A stretch of 64,000 bases of DNA from Lindgomyces ingoldianus (lineage: Eukaryota; Ascomycota; Dothideomycetes; Pleosporales; Lindgomycetaceae): NCBI RefSeq assembly GCF_010093535.1, contig NW_022985179.1:33652-97651 (forward strand), read 5' to 3'. Shown here one piece after another: positions 37,954 through 48,339 of the stretch. The stretch's first letter is position 1, and the number at the start of each line of letters is the position of its first letter. The notes beneath the pieces are model-generated. The model made no database searches. It worked only from the letters and a program-made list of their open reading frames with translations, and had not been told where the DNA came from. The position numbers and the translations under genes are program-made.

Positions 37954-38019
37954 AAAACAACGCGTAACGCGAACGTTGATGTGTCGCCAAGGAAATCTAC
38001 CGATTTTTGCACACGATAG
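37954..38019 (-). repeat. Right TIR of the outer transposon (intact)
   Basis: Uninterrupted version of the terminal repeat. It shows that the left TIR was continuous before the inner element inserted. Confidence 0.85.
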
Positions 38020-38021
38020 AT

Positions 38022-39024
38022 ATAGTGTCTACCAGTGCGTCATCACAAACGCAACCTTCCTATTCCCAACAATTACACCAATCTACCGCATTTCATTGGG
38101 TACCTAGGGCCTTAAGCGGATGCCCCCTCTTCTGAATTGAGAACCCGCTTATATTCCGTCGTAAGCGACAACACGCAATAGGGCGGAACATGCAATCATG
38201 CGATGTATTTCAACTCTGTCGGAATAACTTATTCATTCAACTTAACGGAAGAAGAGACGTCCCAATGCGCCAAAAGAAAAACGGAAAAACCCCTTTTTTC
38301 CTTTTTCCCACAATAAAACGAACTCATGTAAAATTCATAGGTTAGATTAGATAAATCCGCTTTGAAACCTCGTCACAGCGATAATATGACCACCACGACG
38401 CAAAACGCACCTCGCTATGATCGAACACCCCAGCCTCAGGATTTGCAGCGGGCCTTTGACTCGGGGCTTCTCATCGCAGTCCGAACCGCATTTGGCACGA
38501 AACAGTTTTTCGATAATCTAAATACAGAAGCGAGGTTTGAGGTGGGTCTAGCTCTGGGTGTGTCTTGAAACGGACTTGAGACGAGGGGGTCACGGACACG
38601 GTTCCACGATCTGCGAACAGGGAAAGCTTAGAACCTTGGAAAGCTTAGCTAGACGTCAACCTAAGGCAACGAGGGCAGAATATGAGAATTGAATTATCAG
38701 TCATCAAATCTGAAAGAATTGGAGAGAACGATGCGAAGAGTATGGTGGAGACTACGAGAGGCTTGCAAGGGGAGGAGAGTAAAGCAATCACTAGTCTATT
38801 ATTTCTGTGGAAATCAAATACGATAAGGAGCGGCAATAATCAGGTTCCCAAGTAGAAAACATCAGTCATAGCAGCGTTCCAGCACCGCACCTTGCAAGCT
38901 CCCCCCAACGTCCAAGCTATGCACGCACTATCTCTATTTACATATACAAATTTCTCCTAAGACTAGCAAGTCATGGCGATCATCTCGGCCGAAGCTAAGA
39001 GGAAAGATGGATGGAGTGAGTCGC
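38022..39024. other. Intergenic flank of the nested transposon
   Basis: Normal composition. A 68-codon plus-strand frame (38362-38568, from MKPRHSDNMTTT) has a tidy helical second half (FDSGLLIAVRTAFGTKQFFD) but no homologous family I recognise and no partner exon; it may be a small gene or remnant. The rest shows nothing. Confidence 0.4.
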
Positions 39025-40146
39025 TTATGCCGTGAAGTCGCGGGCGACAAACTCGATCTCCTCCTCCTGGTCGTCGTTTGTGAGAAGTGGGGCACCACGT
39101 CGGGTGACCTCCTCCTCCTGGTCATCGTTGCTGAGAGCTGGGGTGGCAGCATTCGCGGTGTTGCCTCCAGCGGCGCCTAAGATGGTTTAGCCAGTATAAC
39201 GATCATTAGGAAAGAAGATACATACCAGCAGTGGTGGCGCCGGCTCCAGTAGCGGCACCAGCGGCACCAGCGGCACCGGCAGCTTGAGGAGTGGCAGCCT
39301 GAGCGGCGGGCGCTAGAAGCATGTTAGAACGGCATCGAAAAGGTTGGATACAAGCACCATACCAGCAGCACCGGCATTACCGGCAGCAGCAGCGGCGGGA
39401 GCAGCGGCGGGAGCAGCTTGAATTATCATTAGCATAGCAGTAGGAAATGTTGGATTCAAGGAACCATACCAGCACCTGCAGCACCGGCCATCTGAACTGG
39501 GACACATCCACCGAATGGACCAGCACGCGCTGGGTTCTGGCAACGGACCATGCAGACGTTGCTCTGGCCGGCAACGGTACCAGTGCAGGTCTGGTCAGCT
39601 GGGATAGCGGCCTTGAGAGGCAAGTCCATGACTTGGGTATCTGGGTTCCTGCCACGAGCGTTGCCATCGACATTCTGAGTGACCTGGATGGCAGTCCACT
39701 GTGTGCCAGTGCCGGTGGCATCGATCATGCAGGTGTATGGACCAGCGCCATCGGAGTTAACTTGGTGGAGAGTCATTGAGATTTCGCCACCGGCAGAGAC
39801 CTGAGGAAGGGTTCCTCCCATCATGGCCAAGACCTTCTGGGTACCGGTCTGGACGTCGTTGGTTCCTCCACCAAGGGTCTCACCGCACTGATCAGCGGCT
39901 GCATTCTTGAAGCGGGTAGCATCTTGCTGGAAGGGATTGCGCCTCGTGCCATCGCGAGGAGTAGCGGGGTCGACTGTGTAGAGTAAGCAACAACCAGGGA
40001 ACGATGCAAGAAAATAACATACTGCCGATGGCGGATCCTGCGCCGCCCTGATCACCAACTGCCTTGACAATTGCGCTGTGGCCTGCCACGAGCTGGCTGC
40101 TGGCCAAAAGGCCCATAGAAATGAGAGAAGCCTTGGTGAAGTACAT
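39025..40146 (-). CDS. GEgh16/Gas1-like secreted protein (Egh16-like virulence factor family)
   Basis: Five exons (40023-40146, 39973-39470, 39416-39363, 39312-39226, 39176-39025; introns 49-53 nt, all starting GTATG) sum to 921 nt, 306 aa. Signal peptide MYFTKASLISMGLLASSQLVAG, with cleavage leaving an N-terminal HSAIVKAVGDQGG, then AIGIDPATPRDGTRRNPFQQ, both hallmarks of the GEgh16 family, whose members (Magnaporthe Gas1/Gas2, powdery mildew Egh16) are expressed in appressoria. Cysteines in ADQCGETLGG, YTCMIDATG, DQTCTGT, NVCMVRCQNP and GGCVPVQ fit a disulfide-bonded fold. The tail after residue 210 is Ala/Gly-rich, built from three short exons, and ends with two copies of a NDDQEEE motif (LSNDDQEEEVTRRGAP, LLTNDDQEEEIEFVARD). 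The role in host penetration is known for relatives, not shown here. Confidence 0.88.
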
Positions 40147-43100
40147 TCTGAACCGGTCAAGAATGAATTATTAATAAAGTAGAAAAGGGTATTAGTGAAT
40201 GGAAGAGAGTAGTGATTACTGTAGAAGCTTGGTTGGGAACGCTGAGTGCTGATGATGATCATTTCGAGAGAGATTCAGCGATCCTTTATAGGGCTCTCGT
40301 GTCTGTAGGCTCAGCACCCAACTATCTGGACAAACACCCGGGATATTCCATCCGGCGTTGTGTTGCAGAGATGAGTTTTGGCCAAGAGCCACATACACCC
40401 TGATCAAGTGTCGAAGTCACAGACTCAACCTTGGCAGTGATGTTGGGCCTCATCCTGCATCCGGTGACAAAGGCCGGCAAGGGCAAAAATGGTCGTCCAA
40501 AACAATGCCGTTCCTGTAATAGGGTCTTCTATGGACAGCTCTCAGACGTGGATGAGGCCTTAGGGGCTGTGCAAACTGAATTTCATTTTACCTCTATGGC
40601 CAACGAGAAGGCAAGGAGGCCCGAGATGAAACTATGAAGACAACCCAAGGAACCGACCTCAGAATAGTCCAGAGTTTTGAAACTGGAGACATACACCGAG
40701 GCTCAGATCAGCTGGAAGTGGCCATCACGGCATCTGTGTGTTTGGTCGGAAGGGCAATCCATGTCTGTCATGCATTAGGATCCCCACCGCCGCGAAAAGC
40801 TTGGCGGCAAACTTAAATTAGCCCAAGAGGAGTGTCGTAGGGAGAAAGGTACGGAAAGAGGTACAGAAATATTGTGAATCTTAAGAAGCGCTGTAGACGT
40901 TAAGAGAAGCGAGGCGCATTCTCGTGGAAATGGGCTTCGTCATGCTCCGAATAAACGAAAATGGTTGGATTAATGCTGTACTCTATTAATGGGAACAGAA
41001 TATACGAGGAGCGAGAGAACGCATGATTTCCGAGAGGGCCTCTCGATGCGATCAGATTGGGCAAAAACCGGGCACATTCTGTTTCGAAGCTCAGACCTGC
41101 TATGCCGCCTCAGAGCCGCCTCAGATCTGATAATATGTTCAAAGAGGAATATGCCTCGGTTCAACCGACACGAGCTTGTTTGAAGGTTCCAACTTTTGCT
41201 GGCAGTATTGAAATGTGAAGCACTTTCCAAAGGAGAATATGTTTGGGTTGGGGTCTCGCTCGTCCTCTTTTAGTGTTTGGTTTCTGTTTGGTGTCGCACG
41301 GAGGTTTCATGCTGGAGAGCGTGGCTAAAGTATATGCGGGGAAGAGTTTCTGCCTTCCGGCTCGATTGCCTTCCGGTTTCTCTGCCATTTCCATCACCTG
41401 TTGGGGCGCCAAGGCATCGCCCCCGTGATGGCGGCGAGGAAGCTGAGGCGTGAAAGGAAAGGTCATGTCGGAACCCGAGTGATGGGAGTGTCGGAGGTCG
41501 GAAAACCGCCTTTCTGTTTGTGGTAAGCACGGTGGTCGGTCCGCGCCTCAACCTTCTTGGCAGTGCTCCGAGCCTCGGACAATCGCAGCACTTACCACAA
41601 CCGTAAATAAGTAGTAAGTCGCCTGGTTTCCATGCGTCAATCTGCAATTAGTATCAAAGTGTGACGATGATCAATGCGACATGTTGGTATGCGGAAGTCC
41701 CCGGCTTCCTGAACATGATCCGTGTCGAAAGTCATCATGAGTGAATGTCCGCGCTGAATACTTTCCCCGTATTTTCTGTCAGACACATTCAAGCAGACAT
41801 CGGCTATCGCATTGGTGGTGGCCATTCTCATATATCACCATATCATCGAATCCTTCGAGTAGTTACTTGTAAGCTACAGATTGTCTTACGATTCTCCTCC
41901 ACTCTCCTCCACTCTCCTCCGCTCTTCCCTCTCCACTGAATGACTCGAATGAAGGAAATCACACGCTTGATCAAAGATCGCGAAAGATCGCGAAGATCGA
42001 CCTTTTCATTCTTTGCGTATTAGGAACTCTTGATATTTCTCCAATCTTCTCCAATTTCGCCCTGCGAGGTCGAATAACATCAACGTGGGTCGAAGCAGAC
42101 TGGTTAGTTTGCAACTTTGCATCAAAATCTAAAGGGCTGCGAATGGCAGCTGTGATCACCAAAGGCAAGAGAACCATTGTACCTTCTTCTAAAGCTAACT
42201 ACATTTCCTTCTTTGCCAAGATGAACTTTTCAGGAGGCAAAATGGAGTGACTGGCGGCGGGCTCCTACTTGCTTCCCCTTGCGATCGGTGAATCGAGGGC
42301 TCCCTGCATCCGATACCTTTTATTACCAACGCCTCAGGAGTGCATTGCTCCTATTTTCTGACTATGCCTGATCCCTAGGCGGTGAAATTTCGCTTTCGGC
42401 CAGCGACAGTTTAGACAACGCGCCTTTCCCTTTCAATCGTTCCGGCGATCGCTTTCTAGTTCCGGTTGAACATTTTTTCAAACTACCTTTCCGCGAGTAG
42501 GACCTTCTATAATTCCTCCACATCCACTCGTCTTCAGCACCATGGGCTTCGGTGGCGCATCATTCAAAAGACTCGTCTAGATGACCAGGGTTGTCATGCT
42601 GTTGCGAGAATCGATGTTGCTCAGACAGCGATCTATAGGATCTTGTTCACCGGGTTACCAAAAATATTAAAGCGAAGCATAGTATATCTGCTTAGGGGTA
42701 GATGGTATGTGACCTTCCCCTAGTTTGACTAACTCTTCATCCTCTAATATGATCAGATTTGTTCAGCTACTCATCCCAAATTCATATATATGCCCAAAAT
42801 CATGATCCCCTTACGCTTCGGAAGTCTTAGAACATGCCACCTAACAAGTGCTGCTATTTTTCAAGCTCGCTTGCGGTCTCATGTTGAAAATGGCTATCGT
42901 AACCCACTTGAAACTTCCCTTGGCAACCTATACGTCTGTTCTGATCTCCCTATCGCTTCCTCTCGTCGATTCGTCCGGGTCAAGTTTTAAGACTTTTTAT
43001 TGTTTGGTACAAACAGAAGGTCACCTAGTTATAGTAGGTCAGCATTTATTATTGTTCGTTGGTTTTTTTATCTTTGAAAAAGGGGGTCACAGGGAGCGAA

Positions 43101-43469
43101 CTTGAGCCGCTTCACATTCAACGCAAGTGACGTTAATGGTTGATCACTACCTCCGGTGACACTATTATTTCAATATCTGCCTACTAATTTGGGACTAGTG
43201 GCTATTCCCTATCAACTTTAACTCGGATTGGGCTATCTAACCCTTGCCTCCACTTTGTTATCTCTTTCGCTTTCACTGTCTTGAATTCTCTGGAAAACAG
43301 CCGCAATTTGTATTTGAGATCTTTACCAGTGGGTTTATGCTGGTTTTCCCTTTGAAGACACTCCTTCTTCCTCCAGATCCTCTAGGCGATATAGCAACAC
43401 CACGACGGCGCTCTTGTACCCTATGCCCCACTACCGCCGAAACGAGATTTTGGAGCCTACAACCTCACC
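40147..43469. other. Long intergenic region, no supported gene
   Basis: GC-balanced with many frames of 60-125 codons and none with a motif or splice partner. An imperfect inverted pair (about 41514-41528 and 41589-41603, GTGGTAAG / CTTACCAC) could form a stem. A CTCTCCTCCA microsatellite (about three copies) lies at 41893-41924. Nothing else seen. Confidence 0.4.
40285..40290 (-). promoter_or_regulatory. Candidate TATA box of the GEgh16-like gene
   Basis: TATAAA on the minus strand about 140 bases upstream of the ATG at 40146, with a pyrimidine-rich stretch between. Position fits a fungal core promoter; no other element was identified. Confidence 0.45.
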
Positions 43470-43826
43470 ATGACCCGTTCGCCCGCCGAGAAGGATATTC
43501 CCCATACGACTGCCGAAGCGCTCTCGCTGACTGATATTAAGACCCGGAAGCGGCACGGAGGGCTCAAGAAGATTTCCCCGAAAACTCGCCCTATGAGCAG
43601 GTCAGGGCTGCTGTCAAAAACACAGATGGAGGACGAGCCATCAAACACGGCGAGTACGTGGAACAAACTTAAAGAGCTATGGAATGTTCTAACATTGGAA
43701 AAGGTTAGAGCATGGATCCTTCGGCTTTCCTTCGTGACTGTCGCATCTGGGTTGAACACGTTCCTTTCGTATGTGCCCAATATTACTGTAGTAATTCTAT
43801 GTCCGGAGACCTTTGACTCCTTATGA
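43470..43826 (+). CDS. Hypothetical protein, possibly truncated by a repeat
   Basis: 118-codon frame starting MTRSPAEKDIPHTTAEA, basic and Ser/Lys-rich for 80 residues, followed by one hydrophobic segment (ILRLSFVTVASGLNTFLS). The last 12-15 codons lie in a short repeat (43779-43822) also found at 3757-3797, so the original C-terminus is probably lost and the stop is incidental. Pyrimidine-rich sequence precedes the ATG, as for a normal fungal gene. No family recognised. Confidence 0.35.
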   Translation: MTRSPAEKDIPHTTAEALSLTDIKTRKRHGGLKKISPKTRPMSRSGLLSKTQMEDEPSNTASTWNKLKELWNVLTLEKVRAWILRLSFVTVASGLNTFLSYVPNITVVILCPETFDSL

Positions 43827-43827
43827 C

Positions 43828-44010
43828 TCTCCTAAAACGCCAATTTTCCTGGAAGCCAATTTTCCTAGGACAGTTTCCCAGGCCGCGAATTTTTCTAGAA
43901 GACTGATTATCCTGGGGCAACGTTCCTAGGAGGATTTCCCAGGATACTAATTTTCCCTGGGTGGCTTTCCTAGGACGCTAATTTTCTTGGGACGATTGTC
44001 CTAGGATGCC
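43828..44010 (+). repeat. Degenerate minisatellite built on CCTAGG-like palindromes
   Basis: Irregular units of roughly 15-30 bases alternating AATTTTCC and TTTCCTAGGA or TCCCAGGA; about nine copies of the CCTRGG core. It begins just after the stop of the 43470 frame. Not coding. Confidence 0.6.
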
Positions 44011-44562
44011 TACCTAGTAGGTTGTTTGGGGAACCCGAGGCTCCCAGGGTCAAAATCTGGCACCAGAGTGCTGAGATGTCTATAGAGGTTATCTTTAGTC
44101 TTTGGAACCCTGCAAATTAACGTGCCTAATTATCTCATGCAGGGTCTCACTGTGTGCACGCTCAACACTAAAATTGCCAAATCTTTTTCGCATATTTTTT
44201 GGCACGGGTCATGCGATAGAGCCGGATAGGGTAACGCGATGAAGCAACCCGACGATATAGATAGTCAGCGACGGCGAGAAAGGAGGGCTCTTCTTAATAA
44301 ACGTTGAGTCTGAGGACAATGCTATTACGGTACCTGTAGCGCTCTAAACCCGCTGTTACGCAACTTTATTGTACTAATGTAATTAATTAGCATGGGGAAA
44401 AAATTAACAATTTTAAATAAGTATTCACGTTATTAGCACTTATGCACTAAGTCTTTGTAGGGGAGATTTTAGCCTATGTTGTTTGAATTCTAGTCTGAAG
44501 TGACTTAGTACCTGACCATATCTAATCTGTTTCCCTAGTACAACTCCCGATCCAATAGACCG
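44011..44562. other. Intergenic, nothing recognised
   Basis: Normal composition becoming AT-richer towards 44450. No frame over 60 codons. Confidence 0.4.
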
Positions 44563-45155
44563 CTAAACCTCACAACGATGCAAGAAATTGTACAGCGCCT
44601 CAGCACGCTGCAAACTCATTGCTATGGGCTCTCTCTTCTCGCATCTCTGTGTCTCTGCATTGCACATGCAACGATCATTGTAATCTTCTGCGAGGGTGAG
44701 ACGACGGATGCGATCCGCTGTGTCACATTGCTTTTTCAATTCCACCGCTGTGACGAAGGCGTTGCTGCGATAGCAAGAATATTCGATTAGGCTGCCGCAG
44801 CAACCTACTACGGTAGTCTTGATTTTGCGCTGAGAGTTCGAGTTGCAGGCAAGATTATCGGCTAGCAAGCCGCCGAAATATGGTCAGCTGCGTAACAATT
44901 GGTAAGAAAGAGTCGCTGCATACCCTGGTGTTGGGACTCGATAAAACAAGCGACAAGGTAATAAAGAGTGCGAAGACAGTTTTGAATGTAGTCTCCATGT
45001 TGGATAGTTGGATCGGCATGTACAGAGGTCGAAAATGGCGACTGTGGAATACGAACCATGCAACGGTTGTTAAAAATCCCCTTGACAAGGTAATGGAGGA
45101 CAATGGCTATCCGAAATTGAACTGCACTTATATTATCTACATCTCCAACTGACAA
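44563..45155 (-). CDS. Hypothetical Cys-containing protein, two exons
   Basis: Exons 44924-45155 and 44563-44861 join in phase 1 across a 62 nt GT-AG intron, 176 aa. The second exon is the more gene-like: ten cysteines in about 100 residues (NLACNSNS, VGCCGSLIEYSCYRS, KKQCDTADR, DRCMCNAETQRCEK, LHRCEV) suggest a disulfide-rich domain. The first exon has no clear signal peptide in the frame that splices; another frame starting METTFKTVFALFITLSLVL would encode one, but joins the second exon out of frame by one base. So either the 5' end is wrong, a further intron is missed, or the gene carries a frameshift. No family recognised. Confidence 0.35.
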
Positions 45156-45871
45156 TTCTCACTTTGAAGCGCGCCAAAAACACTGCTTCCTTTGCACGCT
45201 AAGCAATTCCAGGCTCTTGGGAAAAGCTGACGGCCCCCAAGGGGCTGGCACCACGAAGTCCCAAAGAAACCGGATCCTGTCAGGGCTATTAAAAATATGA
45301 AACGTTTGCTGCTAGCCTGTGGTTAACCTTATTCAGTACCTGTGGGGCGACGATCCGTGAATATAAATGTTAAATGTGGGGACCCCAGGCCTACCCCAGC
45401 ACCATCACTGCTTAATCTTTCTGTGCGTGTCTCATCCATGAACCAGTTATCAGCACCATGAAATGAGATCAAATCTCCTTCCGCTCGCAGCGCCCTAGTA
45501 GCCTACAGGCAAAGGTCAAGTGCTAAGAGAACTAGTAGCATTCTCACTAGAGTGCCGCAGTCACGTTAACACTGGGATCCCTCCGTTGGAGGCGGCGCTT
45601 AACCATGGAGGAGAGCAATAAAAGCAACGTATTCCTTGGACATCCCAATCTGTTTGCAGTAGTCATGCATGGCTCTCACGATAGTCGCATGCATGTCACG
45701 ATAAGTCTCATGTTGCCAAGACTTACCCCTTTTCTTGCATATATATAGACCCCTAGGTGCACTCCTCTAGCAATCAATCCAGTTACTCATATCTCTGTGC
45801 TCCCACAAGCTTCACACAATCCGTACAAATGATTCGCTCATAAGCTCGTCTCCTACAAACACATCCTTCGC
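45156..45871. other. Intergenic, between two minus-strand genes
   Basis: No gene-like frame. It probably contains the 3' untranslated region of the AA9 gene at its right end and the promoter of the 44563-45155 gene at its left. Confidence 0.4.
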
Positions 45872-46923
45872 CTACCCTTCCCAAACCGGAGGTCCCGGGG
45901 CCACAAAACCAGTGAGGTTCTGCAATCCGGTTACGTGAGCGGGCTGCCAAATGGCTATAACATGAACAAAATTAGCGCCGAAGCTAATTTTCAGTCGTCA
46001 AACGTACCGTGATCCCAGATGTCGTACGCACCCGGGAATTTAACCATTGGGCCAGGCTTTCCTGAGCGAAGATTAGCCCGGCCAAGCCGATAGCACGAGA
46101 CGTCTTACCGCCACCAGGGCCATTGACTTCGATGTGTGCGCAGTTGACGTAAAATTGAGTGACGTTGAATTCGTGCGTGATTCCAAAAATTACCTCGAGG
46201 CGAAGGAGGTATTTTCCAGGCGGTGTCGTCTTAGGAAGTGTAAAATTCGCCTCAATGATGTTAGCACAGTTAGGTGGGATCATCATGGGAATGTTCAGCC
46301 AACCATGGTATGACCTAGGATCGCCCATTCGGTATCGTTTTTCGCGCCCATGTACGCAACCTTGAACCAATCGCCATCCCCAGTGTACGATTCTAGGTCC
46401 GCTGGTGCTCGCGACAAGTAAGCTTGCGCGAATCCAGGATGGTAAAAGGGGACGTCCCTCTAACTCATATCAGGAGAAGGATGAATGGGGTGATTTTTTA
46501 CCACTCACGTCTTTGCCGTCAACCGTCTGAGTAGGAACGAACCCAATCTTATTTCCAGCGCTGACAGCCAGCGTTTCAACACCATGTCCCGTCATCGCGG
46601 CCCCTCTTCCACAGCGGATATTGTCGTCGTAGAGTTCATAAATTGGATTTATGGTTGCTGGTTGTACGCCGGGACTGCTGAAGCCTGGTGCAACCTGTCT
46701 ACCATAACGGTTGTTGGCCCTTGAATTACATCTACAAGAGAGAAGAGGAAGCCTATACCTAACATATTGCCAGTTTTTGCTCACCGGGCCCCCGTTGTAG
46801 GATAATTTGGAGAGCAAGTCTAGGATGGTGAGGACTAGCAGCGCGCAGATGTGAATATGACGTACAGTGGGCAGTAACGCCTTGCCCAAAAAGCAGTAGA
46901 ATGTTCAGCAGCAAGAAATGCAT
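45872..46923 (-). CDS. AA9-type lytic polysaccharide monooxygenase (former GH61)
   Basis: Six exons (46866-46923, 46509-46819, 46304-46459, 46109-46250, 46008-46061, 45872-45954) with introns of 46-53 nt sum to 804 nt, 267 aa. Signal peptide MHFLLLNILLLFGQGVTA is followed by the N-terminal His of AA9 (HYLLSKLSYNGGPVSKNWQYVR). Later landmarks: DDNIRCGRG, ETLAVSAGNKIGFV, FYHPGFAQAYLSRAP (second copper His), WFKVAYMGAKNDTEWA, NFTLPKTTPPGKYLLRLE, TQFYVNCAHIEV (axial Tyr) and KFPGAYDIWD, ending near PGPPVWEG. The His brace and axial Tyr are therefore present. AA9 enzymes cleave cellulose or hemicellulose oxidatively outside the cell. Exon 2 contains 27 extra in-frame bases after WQYV that look like an intron (GT...TAG) but are very short. 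The exon 3 donor (GTTGGC) is the weakest junction. Confidence 0.85.
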
Positions 46924-47479
46924 TGGACAGACAGAAGACTGGGGATATTCAATCTGAAGTTCGAGGTAAGAGAGCGTGTTGCGTAAGAAATACTGGAGCC
47001 GGCATCGCCCATCTACACAGATGTAGCAGTGATGGGTATGTACTCCTGCAAAGAAACATAGAACCGGGAGAGTTAGCCGGTGTATAATTCTTGTACGCGC
47101 TTCATTTGCTATACGAGAGAGTGCCCTGGGCCACTTGCATTCGACCGCTAAAACACCCCGCATCACGAGTCGCTCGCTGTATTAACTTAGATAGAAACCT
47201 CGCTAATTTCCCTAGATGGGCCAACATTGGGAGAGGCGTCCGCCATTCGCAACACACCCATAAGGCTAAATACATGTATGTCGACTCAGCCTGGAATCCT
47301 CCAGCTACAAATGGTAATTAGCGGCGCGGGGAAATGTAATATGCGGAGAGGTAAGGCAGAACTGATCTGCATTGTAACCTTAGTGGAACGACGCTCTCCT
47401 TAAACTACTTGCTATATCTCTTTCCTAACAACTTGTCTAAGCCTTGAAGGAGAGGATTCTTAACTAGATTCTTGTCAAG
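46924..47479. promoter_or_regulatory. Shared 556 bp promoter region between AA9 and DUF4360 genes
   Basis: The two genes start head-to-head, so this interval must carry both promoters. I saw no clear TATA box for either; no operator-like repeat was identified. Minor frames here are not gene-like. Confidence 0.4.
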
Positions 47480-48202
47480 ATGCTACACTTGTTACTGATA
47501 CTCCTACATCTGTTCTGCTCCGGTGCTGTGCACGCAGAGACCAAACCTTCTAATGTCACCATCATAGAACCGACCTTCATCCGGTATTGCCCATTCCGGG
47601 TTAATGTCTCCCTAGCGACCGATCTCTCCTCATTGGATATCGCATTTTTGACGAAGAGTGCCAACCCAGGCCCTCCTCCATTAGGTGTCCACCGGTGCTA
47701 TGTCCGCGTTCAGATCGGCTTCGACAAGACAGTTTACGCCTACACGATTAACGAGGTAGAATACGTCCCGGAGAATGCGAAGAGTATAACTGGGAAGATC
47801 GAGACAAGAGTGGCCTGGGAGTACGACAGCGGACCTGTATGTGTTTCTTAGATGGAAGATTGCTAGCGCAAATTAACTGGACTCTAGACTCAATTTACAG
47901 CGGTAACGCTCTCTTCCACATCTGGTGCGCAGACTGCCAAAAATATAACGTACGCAAGGGGGGCTGGATGCCAAGATGACCCGTTTCTGAACATTCTAGC
48001 CTCTTTTAATGAGAACGAGGTCAGACGCGTATCGGCAGCTAATCTGAAACTGCGCGCAAAGCTACAGTGGAGGACTCGTAGCTCTGAAAGTGACTGGTTC
48101 GCGGACAAGTTTTGCATTCAGTACGGCGATTGCAGGAACGTTGACGTCGATGGTTTACCGAGTTGGCCTGAGAGTTGCACCTTTCCAAACGGAACGGTAT
48201 AA
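47480..48202 (+). CDS. DUF4360-family secreted protein
   Basis: Two exons (47480-47840 and 47901-48202; 60 nt intron) give 220 aa, close to the family norm of about 200. Signal peptide MLHLLLILLHLFCSGAVHA. The pattern IRYCPFRVNVSLATDLSSLDIAF, then VHRCYVRVQIGF (the paired Cys and beta-strand pattern of DUF4360), YAYTINEVEYV and a Thr-rich strand VTLSSTSG match the family; two further Cys pairs are in FCIQYGDC and ESC. DUF4360 proteins are small secreted fungal proteins of unknown function. Divergent from the AA9 gene, which suggests co-expression. The donor (phase 1, TAT/GTGTTT) was chosen because it keeps frame; GTATGT four bases earlier would not. Confidence 0.75.
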
Positions 48203-48339
48203 TGGGTGGTGAGAGTCCCCGCTACCTAGTGTGCTAGATATAAACAAATTAACGCCTACTTCTAAATTTCTCACCATCCGGAGATAAGCCCGAACTATAA
48301 TGTTATGACAATCAAATTTCACCAGTGGGGGGACTAAAC

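Larger units (their letters stand above)
24911..38019 (+). mobile_element. Outer Tc1/mariner-like TIR transposon, carrying nested insertions
   Basis: The two ends are inverted copies: 24911-24951, continued at 34004-34028, matches 37954-38019 in reverse complement over about 66 bases, with the outer 41 identical. The tip is CTATCGTGTGCAAAAATCGG. An AT dinucleotide flanks both tips (24909-24910 and 38020-38021). Without the inner insertion the element is about 4.06 kb: subterminal minisatellite, plus-strand DD34E-type transposase relic, then a minus-strand frame starting at 37803. Most of the body is RIP-mutated while the last 65 bases on the right remain clean. Flanking DNA on both sides is normal gene-island sequence, so this is a discrete 13.1 kb insertion. 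Confidence 0.85.
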
